Source: Sphingopyxis macrogoltabida
Lineage (GTDB): Bacteria; Pseudomonadota; Alphaproteobacteria; Sphingomonadales; Sphingomonadaceae
Assembly: GCA_003241685.1 (NCBI GenBank)
Contig: QFPJ01000001.1
Span: 62,001 to 126,000 of the forward strand
Direction of reading: 5' to 3'
Length of the DNA stretch: 64,000 nucleotides
Made by a program: the position numbers and the translations under genes. Numbering within the stretch: position 1 is the first letter of the stretch; each line of letters begins with the position of its first letter. Shown here piece after piece: positions 44,836-52,979 of this stretch. The notes beneath the pieces are model-generated. The model was not told the DNA's origin. It saw only the letters and a list, made by a program, of their open reading frames with translations, and made no database searches.

Positions 44836-46592
44836 GCGGCGTCGAAGAAAACGGCCGTGTCCCCGCGAAGGCGGGCGCACAGGGCTTGTTTGCCAAAGCG
44901 GCTCATCTCGCTGCCGTTCCCGCTTGCGGCAGGGGCTTGTTGGCCGCACTCGCGGTCCTCACCCTCGCCGCCCCAGCGCACGCCGACACGCTCGTTGATA
45001 ACGTCAACGGCATCACGCTCGACGAAAGCGGCAAGGTCGTGCGCTTCACCGGCCTCGTCATCGACACGCAGGGCAAGGTCAAGCAGCTGCTCGACCGCAA
45101 GGACAAAAGGCCCGAGCGGCCGGATTTCAGGGAGGACGGCAAGGGCCGCACGCTGATCCCCGGCCTGATCGACGCGCACGGCCATGTCATGGGGCTGGGC
45201 TTCCAACTGATGCTGCTCGACCTGTCGGGGACGGCATCGCTGGCCGAAGCGCAGGCGGCGATCCGCAAATATGCCGCCGACAATCCCGAAATGCCGTGGA
45301 TCATCGGCACCGGCTGGAATCAGGAAAAATGGGGCCTCGGCCGCTTTCCGACGGCTTTGGACCTCGACGCCGCGGTCGCCGACCGCCCGGTCTGGCTGTC
45401 CCGCGTCGACGGCCATGCGGGCTGGGCCAACACGGCCGCGATGAACGCGGCAAAGATCACCGCCGCCAGCAAGGCGCCCGAGGGCGGCCGTATCGAAATG
45501 GCGGGCGGTCAGCCGAGCGGCGTCTTCGTCGATGCCGCAATGGCGCTGATCGACAATGCCAAGCCCCGGCCGCTGGCGCGCGACCTCGACCGCGCGCTGC
45601 TGCTCGCGCAGCAGAAACTGCTCGAACAGGGGATCACGACGATCACCGACATGGGCACGACGATCGCCGAGTGGCAATCCTACCGCCGCGCCGGCGACCG
45701 GAAGCAACTGGCGATCCGCATCCTGTCCTATGGCGGCGACATCGACAATATGGCGCTGATCGCGGGCGGCGAACCGACGCCGTGGCTGTACGACGACCGG
45801 CTGCGGATGGTGGGGGTCAAACTCTATCTCGACGGCGCGCTCGGATCGCGCGGGGCCTGGCTGAAGGCGCCCTATGCCGATGCGCCCGGCCAGACCGGCC
45901 TGCCGCTGCTGACCCCGGCGCAGCTGCGCAACAAGATGGTGCGCGCATCGATGGACAAGTTCCAGGTCGCGATCCACGCGATCGGCGATGCCGCCAATGC
46001 CGAGGCGCTGGGCGCCATCGCCGACCTGACCGCCGACTTGCCGGGCGAGCGCCGCTGGCGCATCGAACATGCACAGGTCATCGACCCCGCCGACATCGCG
46101 CGCTTTGCCCAGTTGAAGGTCGTTGCCTCGATGCAGCCGGTGCATCAGGCGAGCGACCGGCTGATGGCCGAGGCGCGGCTTGGTCCCGGCCGGCTGAAGG
46201 GCGCCTATGCGTGGCGCAGCCTGTCGAACGCCGGGGTCCGGCTGGCATTCGGATCGGACGTCCCGGTGGAAAGCGCCAACCCCTTCCCCGGCCTGGCGGT
46301 CGCCATCTCGCGCACCGACGCGGCGGGGCAGCCCTTTGGCGGCTGGCACCCGGAGGAAGCGGTGAGCCGCGAGGTCGCGCTCGACGGCTTTACCCGCACC
46401 GCCGCCTTTGCCGCCTTTGCCGAGGACCGGCTGGGCACGCTGATGCCCGGAATGCGCGCCGACTTCCTGATCGTCGAGGCCGACCCGCTGCTCGCCAGCC
46501 CCGACGAAATCCGCCGCATGACGCCCCTCGAAACCTGGATCGGCGGCTATCGCTATTACAAGAAGACGGACGGGGGCACGGTTGGCCGCTGA
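44832..46592 (+). CDS. Exported amidohydrolase (Amidohydro_3, YtcJ-like)
   Basis: A 586-residue metal-dependent hydrolase. Metal ligands lie in LIDAHGHVMGLGF, AIHAIGDAANAEAL, RIEHAQVI and FGSDVPVESANP. A signal peptide core LLAALAVLTLAAPAHA sits at residues 36-51. The ATG at 44832 overlaps the previous stop, but the first 35 codons include a REP unit translated as RVPAKAGAQG. A TTG at 44937 with AGGGG just upstream would give a clean signal peptide and may be the real start. Substrate unknown; relatives act on N-substituted amides or formamides. It overlaps the amine oxidase gene by 11 nt. Confidence 0.85.
   Translation: MSGVEENGRVPAKAGAQGLFAKAAHLAAVPACGRGLLAALAVLTLAAPAHADTLVDNVNGITLDESGKVVRFTGLVIDTQGKVKQLLDRKDKRPERPDFREDGKGRTLIPGLIDAHGHVMGLGFQLMLLDLSGTASLAEAQAAIRKYAADNPEMPWIIGTGWNQEKWGLGRFPTALDLDAAVADRPVWLSRVDGHAGWANTAAMNAAKITAASKAPEGGRIEMAGGQPSGVFVDAAMALIDNAKPRPLARDLDRALLLAQQKLLEQGITTITDMGTTIAEWQSYRRAGDRKQLAIRILSYGGDIDNMALIAGGEPTPWLYDDRLRMVGVKLYLDGALGSRGAWLKAPYADAPGQTGLPLLTPAQLRNKMVRASMDKFQVAIHAIGDAANAEALGAIADLTADLPGERRWRIEHAQVIDPADIARFAQLKVVASMQPVHQASDRLMAEARLGPGRLKGAYAWRSLSNAGVRLAFGSDVPVESANPFPGLAVAISRTDAAGQPFGGWHPEEAVSREVALDGFTRTAAFAAFAEDRLGTLMPGMRADFLIVEADPLLASPDEIRRMTPLETWIGGYRYYKKTDGGTVGR
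44853..44880. repeat. Single REP unit in the amidohydrolase leader
   Basis: Contains TCCCCGCGAAGGCGGGCG, the core of the 27873-27970 element, as a single copy within the reading frame of the amidohydrolase ahead of its signal peptide. Confidence 0.6.
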
Positions 46593-47868
46593 CCCGCCGC
46601 CGCCCGGCCCGTCGCGCCGCACGCTGCTGACCGGGCTGGCCGCGCTGCCCGTCGCGGCGGCGACAACCGCCGCTGCCGCCGAACGCAAGGAACGCCGCTC
46701 GAAAAAGCGCAGGGACGCAAGGCCCACGATCCAGCATGTCGATGTGGCGATCATCGGCGCGGGCGTGTTCGGTGCGTGGACCGCATGGCATCTGTTGCGC
46801 GCGGGCAAGTCGGTGCGATTGTTCGACGCCTATGGCGCGGGGCATTGGCGCGCATCGTCGGGCGGCGAAAGCCGCGTCATCCGCATGGGATATGGCGCCG
46901 ACACCCTCTATTCGGAAATGGCGCGCGATTCGCTCAAATATTGGAAGGACCTGTCCGACACCGCGAGCGCGCCGATCTTTCACAACACCGGCGTGCTCTG
47001 GTTCGCGCCCGCGGGCGACAGCCATATCGACCAGTCGCTCGCCTGGCTGCGCGCCAACCGCGTGGACCATGAACAGGGCGACGTCAGCTGGCTGCAGAAC
47101 AAATATCGCCAGATCCAATTCTATCAGGGCGAAACCGGCATATTGGAAACCGAGGCCGGCGCGCTGATCGCCGGACGCGGGGTGCAGGAAGTGATCGCCG
47201 ACGCCCAGATCGCGGTGGAACGCGTCGTCATGCCCGCCCCCTTGCTGTCCAAGCGCACGAAGCGCCACACGCTGCCCGATGGCGGCACCGCCGATCACCT
47301 CGTTTATTGTGCCGGCCCCTGGCTGGCCGAGATTTTTCCGCAGCAACTGATGAACCGGATCGTCGCGACGCGGCAGGAAGTCTATCATTTCGGCGCGCCG
47401 CAGGGCGATACCCGCTTTGCCCCGCCCGACCTGCCGGTCTGGGCCGACAACGGCGGCGGCGGTCTCTTCTATGGCATCCCCGACCTGGAGGGCGCGGGCT
47501 TCAAGATCGCCATCGACCGCCACGGGCCGCAGGTCGATCCCGACACGATGGACCGCACGCTGACCCCGGCGGGGATCGCCGAAGCGCGCGCCTATATCGC
47601 GCGCCGTTTCCCGGGCCTGGCCAGCGCGCCGCTGATCGGCGGGCGGGTCTGCCAATATGAAAATAGTTCGAACGGCGATTATCTGATCGACCGCTTTCCG
47701 GGGCAGGAGCGCGTCTGGCTGGTCGGCGGCGGATCGGGACACGGATTCAAGAACGGCCCGGCCGTGGGCAAGCGCGTCGCGGCGCATATCCTGAACGCCG
47801 GCCTGGCCATCGAACCGCGCTTCAGCTTCGCGACCAAGGGCACGGTCGCGGCGCGGACGGTGTTTTAG
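46582..47868 (+). CDS. Tat-exported FAD-dependent amine oxidase (sarcosine oxidase / MSOX-like)
   Basis: A 428-residue flavoprotein. The N-terminus has a Tat signal (SRRTLLTGLAALPVAAATTAAAA), then VDVAIIGAGVFGAWTAWHLLRAG and SSGGESRVIRMGYG, the loop carrying the arginines typical of monomeric sarcosine or N-methyltryptophan oxidases. CQYENSSNGDYLID and GGGSGHGFKNGP close the FAD site. The start is a TTG at 46582, inside the end of the amidohydrolase gene; no other start keeps the Tat signal. Periplasmic location beside an exported amidohydrolase suggests joint processing of an N-substituted amine outside the cytoplasm. Confidence 0.85.
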   Translation: MAADPPPPGPSRRTLLTGLAALPVAAATTAAAAERKERRSKKRRDARPTIQHVDVAIIGAGVFGAWTAWHLLRAGKSVRLFDAYGAGHWRASSGGESRVIRMGYGADTLYSEMARDSLKYWKDLSDTASAPIFHNTGVLWFAPAGDSHIDQSLAWLRANRVDHEQGDVSWLQNKYRQIQFYQGETGILETEAGALIAGRGVQEVIADAQIAVERVVMPAPLLSKRTKRHTLPDGGTADHLVYCAGPWLAEIFPQQLMNRIVATRQEVYHFGAPQGDTRFAPPDLPVWADNGGGGLFYGIPDLEGAGFKIAIDRHGPQVDPDTMDRTLTPAGIAEARAYIARRFPGLASAPLIGGRVCQYENSSNGDYLIDRFPGQERVWLVGGGSGHGFKNGPAVGKRVAAHILNAGLAIEPRFSFATKGTVAARTVF

Positions 47869-47891
47869 TGGAGGATCAGACCTCGCCAACT

Positions 47892-47969
47892 CGTTCGTGT
47901 CGAGCGAAGTCGAGACACCCATCGTCCGCGCCTGCCTTCACGGCATCTCGACTTCGCTCGATGCGAACG
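47892..47969. repeat. Palindromic repeat (TCGAGCGAAGTCGAGA family)
   Basis: Inverted arms of 28 nt, 25 matching, each with CGAGCGAAGTCGAGA. It fills the gap between the amine oxidase and the hydroxyacid dehydrogenase genes. Each arm is itself a small palindrome. Confidence 0.7.
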
Positions 47970-47982
47970 GAATAGAGAGAAG

Positions 47983-49131
47983 ATGAAACTTACCGATTGC
48001 CATAATATCGACGATTTCCGCGCACTGGCGAAGCGCCGCCTGCCCTGGCCGGTGTTCGATTATATCGACGGCGCCGCCGACGACGAGGTGACGCGAAGGC
48101 GCAACCGGGCGGCGTTCGACAGTTGCGACCTGATCCCCCGCGTGCTCGCCGGGGTCGAGAGCGTCGACATGACGACGACGCTGTTCGGGCGGGAAATCGC
48201 TATGCCGCTGTTCCTCTCGCCGACCGCGCTTCAGCGCCTGTTCCACTGGCAGGGGGAGCGTGCCGTGCTGCGCGCCGCCGCGAATGCCGGGACGGTCGCG
48301 GGCATCTCCAGCCTGGCGACCGTCAGCCTGGCCGAAGCGGGCGCGCTGACGGGCGGCCCCAAGCTGTTCCAGCTGTACGTCCACCATGACGAAGGGCTCA
48401 ACCGGGCGATGCTGGACGCCGCCCGCGATGCCAAATTCGACGCGGTCGCGCTGACCGTCGATACGATCGTCGGCGGCAATCGCGAACGCTGTCTGCGCTC
48501 GGGCTTTACATCGCCGCCGCGCTTCACGGCGCGCAATCTGCTCAGCTACGCGATCAAGCCCGGCTGGGGCCTCAATTACGTCCTGCGCGAAAAATTCAGC
48601 CTGCCCAACCTCGCGACCCATGTCGACGAAGGATCGAGCGTGCCCAAATCGGTCGCCGAATATTTCACCACGATGCTCGACCAGAGCCTCGACTGGAAAC
48701 GGGCAGAGGCGATCCGCAAGCAATGGGACGGCCCCTTCTGCCTGAAGGGCATCGCCGCGGTCGAGGATGCGCGGCGCGCCGCCGACATCGGGGCGACCGC
48801 GATCATGGTGTCCAACCATGGCGGTCGGCAACTCGACGGCAGCATATCGCCCTTCGACGCGCTCGCCGAGATCGTCGACGCGGTCGGCGACCGGGTCGAG
48901 GTGATCTGCGACGGCGGCATCACGCGCGGCACCCATGTGCTGAAGGCGCTGTCGGTCGGCGCCAAGGCCTGTTCGGGCGGCCGCCTCTATCTTTACGCGC
49001 TTGCCGCGGCGGGCGAAGAGGGCGTTGCCCGCGCAATCGCCCTGCTCCGCGCCGAAATGGAACGCGGCATGAAACTGATGGGGGCGAAAAGCCTCGCCGA
49101 TCTCGGCCGCGAAAATCTGCGCTGGCGCTAA
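47983..49131 (+). CDS. FMN-dependent alpha-hydroxyacid dehydrogenase (L-lactate dehydrogenase type)
   Basis: A 382-residue TIM-barrel flavoprotein of the LldD / glycolate oxidase / mandelate dehydrogenase family. VFDYIDGAADDEVTRRRN opens it. LFQLYVHHDEGLNRAM, LTVDTIVGGNRERCLRSGF, and the catalytic histidine in VSNHGGRQLDG follow, then CDGGITRGTHVLKALSVGA. It oxidises L-lactate or another L-2-hydroxyacid. lldD is likely but not proven, as no lldP permease or LldR is adjacent. Confidence 0.88.
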   Translation: MKLTDCHNIDDFRALAKRRLPWPVFDYIDGAADDEVTRRRNRAAFDSCDLIPRVLAGVESVDMTTTLFGREIAMPLFLSPTALQRLFHWQGERAVLRAAANAGTVAGISSLATVSLAEAGALTGGPKLFQLYVHHDEGLNRAMLDAARDAKFDAVALTVDTIVGGNRERCLRSGFTSPPRFTARNLLSYAIKPGWGLNYVLREKFSLPNLATHVDEGSSVPKSVAEYFTTMLDQSLDWKRAEAIRKQWDGPFCLKGIAAVEDARRAADIGATAIMVSNHGGRQLDGSISPFDALAEIVDAVGDRVEVICDGGITRGTHVLKALSVGAKACSGGRLYLYALAAAGEEGVARAIALLRAEMERGMKLMGAKSLADLGRENLRWR

Positions 49132-49156
49132 GGGCCCCCGTGATGGCGAGGCCCAA

Positions 49157-49210
49157 AGCGACGAAGCAATCCGAAGCAGCATAAACCGCTTCGGATTGCA
49201 TCGTTCCGCT
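49157..49210. repeat. Palindromic extragenic repeat
   Basis: Inverted arms of about 20 nt containing GAAGCAATCCGAAG and its complement. It sits between the convergent hydroxyacid dehydrogenase and creD genes. It belongs to the GAGCGAAGCAATCC type of repeat. Confidence 0.6.
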
Positions 49211-49234
49211 CGCAGGCGCGCGCGGCGGGAGGGG

Positions 49235-50761
49235 TTACGCCCCCGCCGCCTCCTTCTTCCCCAGCCCGCTCCAGTCGATGCCCCGCGTCATGTACATCAC
49301 GCCCGCGAGCGCGACGAACATCAGCACCGATCCGATCAGCAACGAATAGGCCTCCAGATTCAGGAGGACATAGAGCAGCGCGTAGAGGCCGATCAGCAGG
49401 GCCGCCAGAAAGCGGGCGCGCTTCCAGCTTTTCAGCACCGCCGCGCTGTACAGCGCAAGCAGGCCGATGATCGCCGCCGACGCCAGCATATAGGCCGCCG
49501 TGAAGCCGATCACCTCCGCAAAGGCGAGCAGCAGCACGAAGAACAGCACCAGCGCGATCCCGGTGAGCAGATATTCCGCCGCCGCGACCCGCGCGCCCGC
49601 GATAATATCGAACATCAGGAAGGCGACGAAGGTGAAGCCGATGAACAGGAAGCCATATTTGATGCTGCGATCGACCTGGCTGTACAGGTCGATCGGTTCG
49701 ACCAGGCTGATCGCGACCGCCTTTGCGGTGCCGCCCGATGTCTCGACGGCCGCGCCGTCGGCCATTGCCGGCACGGCTTCGACGACGTCGGCATAGCGGG
49801 GTCCGCGACCATAATCGACGGTCGCCGGGGCCGACAGGTCGCCGGTCAGCACCTGCGCCTGCCCCAGCGCCAGATTGGGAATGGCATAGGTTGCGGTAAA
49901 GCCGTCCGCCGTAATTTTGTGCTTGGGCAGGAAGTCACCGCCGAAGCTGGGGTTCGGCCAGGTCGATTTGACCGTCCAGCGCGTATCGACCCCGCGCGGG
50001 ATCAGGCGGAAATCGCCTAGCCCGCGCACACCGATCCGGTAATCGACCTTCAGCGGCGCGGCGGCGGACCAGTCGATAAAGGCGAAGGTGCCCGAATTGC
50101 CGGTCGAGGCGAGCCCCTTGCCCGGCTGAAGCGCCAGCGGCCGACCGTCGACAGCCACGCTGTTCCCTTCGATCAGGCCGCGCGCGTCGCTGACGCCCAG
50201 GCGGATTTCCGCGCGGTCGAGCAGCAGCGCATCGCGCGACACGCCATAGCGCGCGATGTCGGCGGGCAGGACGAAATCGGCGCTGCCCGCAATCCGGCTT
50301 TCATAGACGACCGTTTCGTAAATCGCCTTCTTGCGCTTTTCGGGCTTGATGACGACGTCGGCGCTGTTCGTCTGCGGCGAGAGATAGAGGTTGCGGATGC
50401 TGTTGACGGTCTGCGTGACGTCCTTGCCATTCTCGTTGACCGTGGTGGTATCGGTCGCGCGATAGGGAATGACGATGACGGGCCCGGCGATCGTCTGTTG
50501 CCCGCCCCAGCCCTGACCGATCGAGGATTGCGCCGTCTCCGCCTGCTGCTGCCGGTCCCAGAGCAGGCCATAGACCATCAGCAGGGGCACCATCAGCGCG
50601 ACCGCGATCAGCACCGCGATGACCAGCTTGCCGCCGGGGCTGCGCTCGCCGCGGACGGGCGGCCGTGCGGGAGGAGGAGGAGGAGGAGGAGGAGGAGGCG
50701 GTGGCGGTGGCGGTGGCGGGGAAGCCGCCTTGGCGGCGGAAGGTCGTGGGGCTTGAGCCAT
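49235..50761 (-). CDS. creD: CreD-family inner-membrane protein with polyproline N-terminus
   Basis: A 508-residue protein. Residues 15-31 are 17 consecutive prolines, followed by one transmembrane helix (KLVIAVLIAVALMVPLLMVYGLLW). A large periplasmic domain (IVIPYRATDTTTVNENGK...NLYLSPQ) and five or so C-terminal helices (residues about 365-500) follow. This is the CreD layout. CreD supports envelope integrity and is controlled by CreBC in enterobacteria; no creBC lies here. The polyproline tract is encoded by a GAG/GGTGGC microsatellite and is likely variable in length. Confidence 0.88.
   Translation of the reverse strand: MAQAPRPSAAKAASPPPPPPPPPPPPPPPPPARPPVRGERSPGGKLVIAVLIAVALMVPLLMVYGLLWDRQQQAETAQSSIGQGWGGQQTIAGPVIVIPYRATDTTTVNENGKDVTQTVNSIRNLYLSPQTNSADVVIKPEKRKKAIYETVVYESRIAGSADFVLPADIARYGVSRDALLLDRAEIRLGVSDARGLIEGNSVAVDGRPLALQPGKGLASTGNSGTFAFIDWSAAAPLKVDYRIGVRGLGDFRLIPRGVDTRWTVKSTWPNPSFGGDFLPKHKITADGFTATYAIPNLALGQAQVLTGDLSAPATVDYGRGPRYADVVEAVPAMADGAAVETSGGTAKAVAISLVEPIDLYSQVDRSIKYGFLFIGFTFVAFLMFDIIAGARVAAAEYLLTGIALVLFFVLLLAFAEVIGFTAAYMLASAAIIGLLALYSAAVLKSWKRARFLAALLIGLYALLYVLLNLEAYSLLIGSVLMFVALAGVMYMTRGIDWSGLGKKEAAGA
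50671..50720. repeat. Triplet microsatellite in creD
   Basis: Nine GAG triplets followed by three GGTGGC-type hexamers on the plus strand, read as CCT and CCA/CCG proline codons in creD. Such tracts change length by slippage in steps that keep the frame. Confidence 0.9.
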
Positions 50762-50852
50762 GGGGGGATGCTCCAGTCAGTTTCAACTCGTCGATGAATA
50801 GGCACGGTTCATCGACACCGTCAACCCGGTTGCGACGAAAGGACCGGACAGC

Positions 50853-50877
50853 AAAAAGCGGCCGCAATGGGCCGCTT
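50853..50877 (-). terminator. Rho-independent terminator after the first torF gene
   Basis: A perfect 8-bp stem AAGCGGCC / GGCCGCTT with a 6-nt loop, followed on the minus strand by a T5 run. It ends the torF transcript before creD. Confidence 0.85.
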
Positions 50878-50900
50878 ATGACATTGTCATCGGGAAAAGG

Positions 50901-50932
50901 GAGGGGCGGCCTCCCCCCAGAGACCGCCCCTC
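50901..50932 (-). terminator. Second hairpin after the first torF gene
   Basis: A 9-bp stem GAGGGGCGG / CCGCCCCTC with a 14-nt loop, followed on the minus strand by CCCTTTTCCC. It lies 9 nt past the torF stop and forms a tandem terminator with 50853-50877. Confidence 0.7.
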
Positions 50933-50940
50933 GGCTGGCG

Positions 50941-51672
50941 TCAGAAGGAGACGCCGAGCGTGAAGATCACCGCACCGTCGGCACCCAGGGCTTCTTTGCC
51001 CAGCGCCTTTTTGACGTCGGTATTGACGTAGGAAACGCTGCCGGTCAGCGCCTTCCAGCTTGCCGACAGGCCGACCGAATAATCGAAGGTGCTGCCGTCG
51101 GGACCGCCCAGGAAGCTGTCGCTGTCGGCATAGCCGACGTGACCGTTCAGCGAGAAGGGGCTATCGCCCAGCGCGATGCTCGCGTCGCTGTAAACATAGA
51201 TGGCGCTTTCGTCGGCGAGCGAATTCTGACCGCCCGGCGCCCAGGCGACACCCGCCTTCAACGATGCGGGACCGACGTCACCCGACAAGGAGAAATAGGG
51301 TTCGATGACCGACGTGTCGCCGCCGCCGCCCGGATAGAGATAGAGCGTCGCGCCGATGTCGGCGGTCAGGCCCGGCGTCACTTCGGTGGAGAAGCCAGCG
51401 AAAACGTCGATTTCGGTGCCGTTGGCAAAGCCGATGCTCGACCCCCAGGTGCCGACATAAAGGCCGCTGTCGTGCCCGATCGAAAAGCCGCCCTGAATCG
51501 CCGCTTCTTCGTTCGACTGGCTGAAACCGCGGAAGCGATAATCGCTGACGACGGTCGCGCTGCCGGAAATGGTGATGCCGTCGCTGTCTTCCGCTTCCTG
51601 GGCATGCGCCGTGGTCGAAAGAGCCGAAGCGGCGAGAAGCATGCCAAGACATGCGCGGGAGAAATACTTCAT
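50941..51672 (-). CDS. TorF-family putative porin (copy 1)
   Basis: A 243-residue outer-membrane protein. The signal peptide is KYFSRACLGMLLAASALSTTAHAQ. The body begins ITISGSATVVSDYRFRGFSQSN, the mark of the TorF family, and is built of amphipathic beta strands ending IFTLGVSF with a terminal Phe. Function of the family is not settled; a small porin is assumed. It is a paralogue of 51978-52718 with its own promoter and tandem terminators, which suggests strong independent expression. Confidence 0.85.
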   Translation of the reverse strand: MKYFSRACLGMLLAASALSTTAHAQEAEDSDGITISGSATVVSDYRFRGFSQSNEEAAIQGGFSIGHDSGLYVGTWGSSIGFANGTEIDVFAGFSTEVTPGLTADIGATLYLYPGGGGDTSVIEPYFSLSGDVGPASLKAGVAWAPGGQNSLADESAIYVYSDASIALGDSPFSLNGHVGYADSDSFLGGPDGSTFDYSVGLSASWKALTGSVSYVNTDVKKALGKEALGADGAVIFTLGVSF

Positions 51673-51777
51673 GGGTTGATCCCCTTAAAAGGTCGAAAGG
51701 ATCGTCCCTGCCTGCCGCACAGCGGCCAGCCTCTATGGGCGGGTCAGCCTTGCGTGGCGCATCTGTTGACGAAATTG

Positions 51778-51788
51778 GTGCGACGCAC
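51778..51788. promoter_or_regulatory. Shared palindrome upstream of torF copy 1
   Basis: GTGCGACGCAC, followed by AAACAAAA, 106 nt before the torF start. The same block (17 of 20 positions) stands 110 nt before the second copy. The remaining part of this 305-nt gap holds the 51901-51940 terminator and an untranslated leader with AAGGGGAT before the ATG. Confidence 0.45.
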
Positions 51789-51900
51789 AAACAAAAAAGC
51801 CCGCCCGAACGCGTTCCGATGCGTCATGCGACTTTTTTGCAACAGTTGATGTCCTCAATCCGGTTTCACTTGAAACAATATTACGCCGGGCACGATACAG

Positions 51901-51940
51901 AAAAAGGCCGGCTGGCGGATCGACGATCCGGCAGCCGGCC
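51901..51940 (-). terminator. Strong rho-independent terminator after torF copy 2
   Basis: A long stem beginning GGCCGGCTG and closing CAGCCGGCC, followed on the minus strand by TTTTT. It lies about 40 nt past the stop of the second torF gene. Confidence 0.9.
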
Positions 51941-51977
51941 TCTTGTCTTTGGCGGCGTCCGCGCGCCGCCCCTCGTT

Positions 51978-52718
51978 TCAGAACGAGAAACCGAGCGTGA
52001 AGACGACGGTCGGATCGTACAGCGTATCGACGGCCTTGATGCCCGTCTTGCCGATGTCGGTGTCGATATATTGGACCGACACGGTTGCCGGACCCGCGGC
52101 GAAGGACGCACCGACCATCCAGTCGAGATAATTGCCGTCCGCCGATGCGGCGCCCAGCGATCCGTCGGTGTAGCCGAGGCCGGCCATCAGCGTCACCGGC
52201 GTGTTGGGGATGCCCCCGGACAGACCGAGATTGAGATAGACATTGTCGTCGTTGCCGAGCGCATTCTGGCTGGGCGCATAGGCGACCAGTCCCTCGACCG
52301 CGACCGGGCCGATTTCGTGCGTCAGCTTGCCGGTCACTTCGGCATAGTCGCTGGGGCCGAACGAACCGTCGGGATACCAGTAATAGATCGCGCCGATGTC
52401 GATGCTGGTGCCCGGCGCGATTTCGGTCGCGAAGCCGCCGTACAGGTCGACCTCGACCTTGCCATAGGTCGGGCTGTCGGGAAGGCCCGAAGCCCAGGTG
52501 CCGACATAGAAGCCGCTTTCATGGCTGACGGTCAGGCCGCCCTGGACCTCGACCTTTTCGTTCGACAGCGAAATACCGCGGAAGCGATAGTCCGAAACCA
52601 GGCTGACATCGCCCGACACGGTAATCGGTCCGCTGGGCGCGTCCTGGGCAACGGCGGGCGTCGACATCGCCGATGCCGCCAGCAGCAGGCCGAAACAGGC
52701 CTTGTTGAAAATTTTCAT
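51978..52718 (-). CDS. TorF-family putative porin (copy 2)
   Basis: A 246-residue paralogue of the neighbouring torF. Signal peptide KIFNKACFGLLLAASAMSTPAVAQ, then ITVSGDVSLVSDYRFRGISLSN. Beta-rich body, C-terminal VVFTLGFSF. AGGGGGG lies just before the ATG at 52718. The two copies are arranged in tandem with separate terminators and a shared upstream palindrome, so they arose by duplication and kept their promoter design. Confidence 0.85.
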   Translation of the reverse strand: MKIFNKACFGLLLAASAMSTPAVAQDAPSGPITVSGDVSLVSDYRFRGISLSNEKVEVQGGLTVSHESGFYVGTWASGLPDSPTYGKVEVDLYGGFATEIAPGTSIDIGAIYYWYPDGSFGPSDYAEVTGKLTHEIGPVAVEGLVAYAPSQNALGNDDNVYLNLGLSGGIPNTPVTLMAGLGYTDGSLGAASADGNYLDWMVGASFAAGPATVSVQYIDTDIGKTGIKAVDTLYDPTVVFTLGFSF

Positions 52719-52827
52719 GGGTGAGCCCCCCTTGATGAATGAATCCTAATCGTCCACCTGCCGTGCGCGCCGCGCGACCTCTTTGACGGGCCGGTGACGG
52801 CGAACGGCGCGTGAATTGCCGATAGCC

Positions 52828-52838
52828 GTGCATCGCAC
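52828..52838. promoter_or_regulatory. Shared palindrome upstream of torF copy 2
   Basis: GTGCATCGCAC followed by AAACGAAAA, 110 nt before the torF start, matching the element at 51778-51788. The rest of the 261-nt gap to ispG shows no gene. Confidence 0.45.
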
Positions 52839-52979
52839 AAACGAAAATTGCGTAAACGCGCCATTCGACGGAAGTGTGTGACATTGCCGCAACATGCCGC
52901 AAAGCGCCGCTTGCGCTTTGCCAATCGCGCCGCATCGGGCTAATAGGGCGTCCTCTTTCCTCCGACCGTCGAGCCTATC

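Noticed and set aside
49196..50020. Plus-strand frame opposite creD
   Set aside because: Gln/Arg/His-rich shadow; the minus strand has clear CreD topology.
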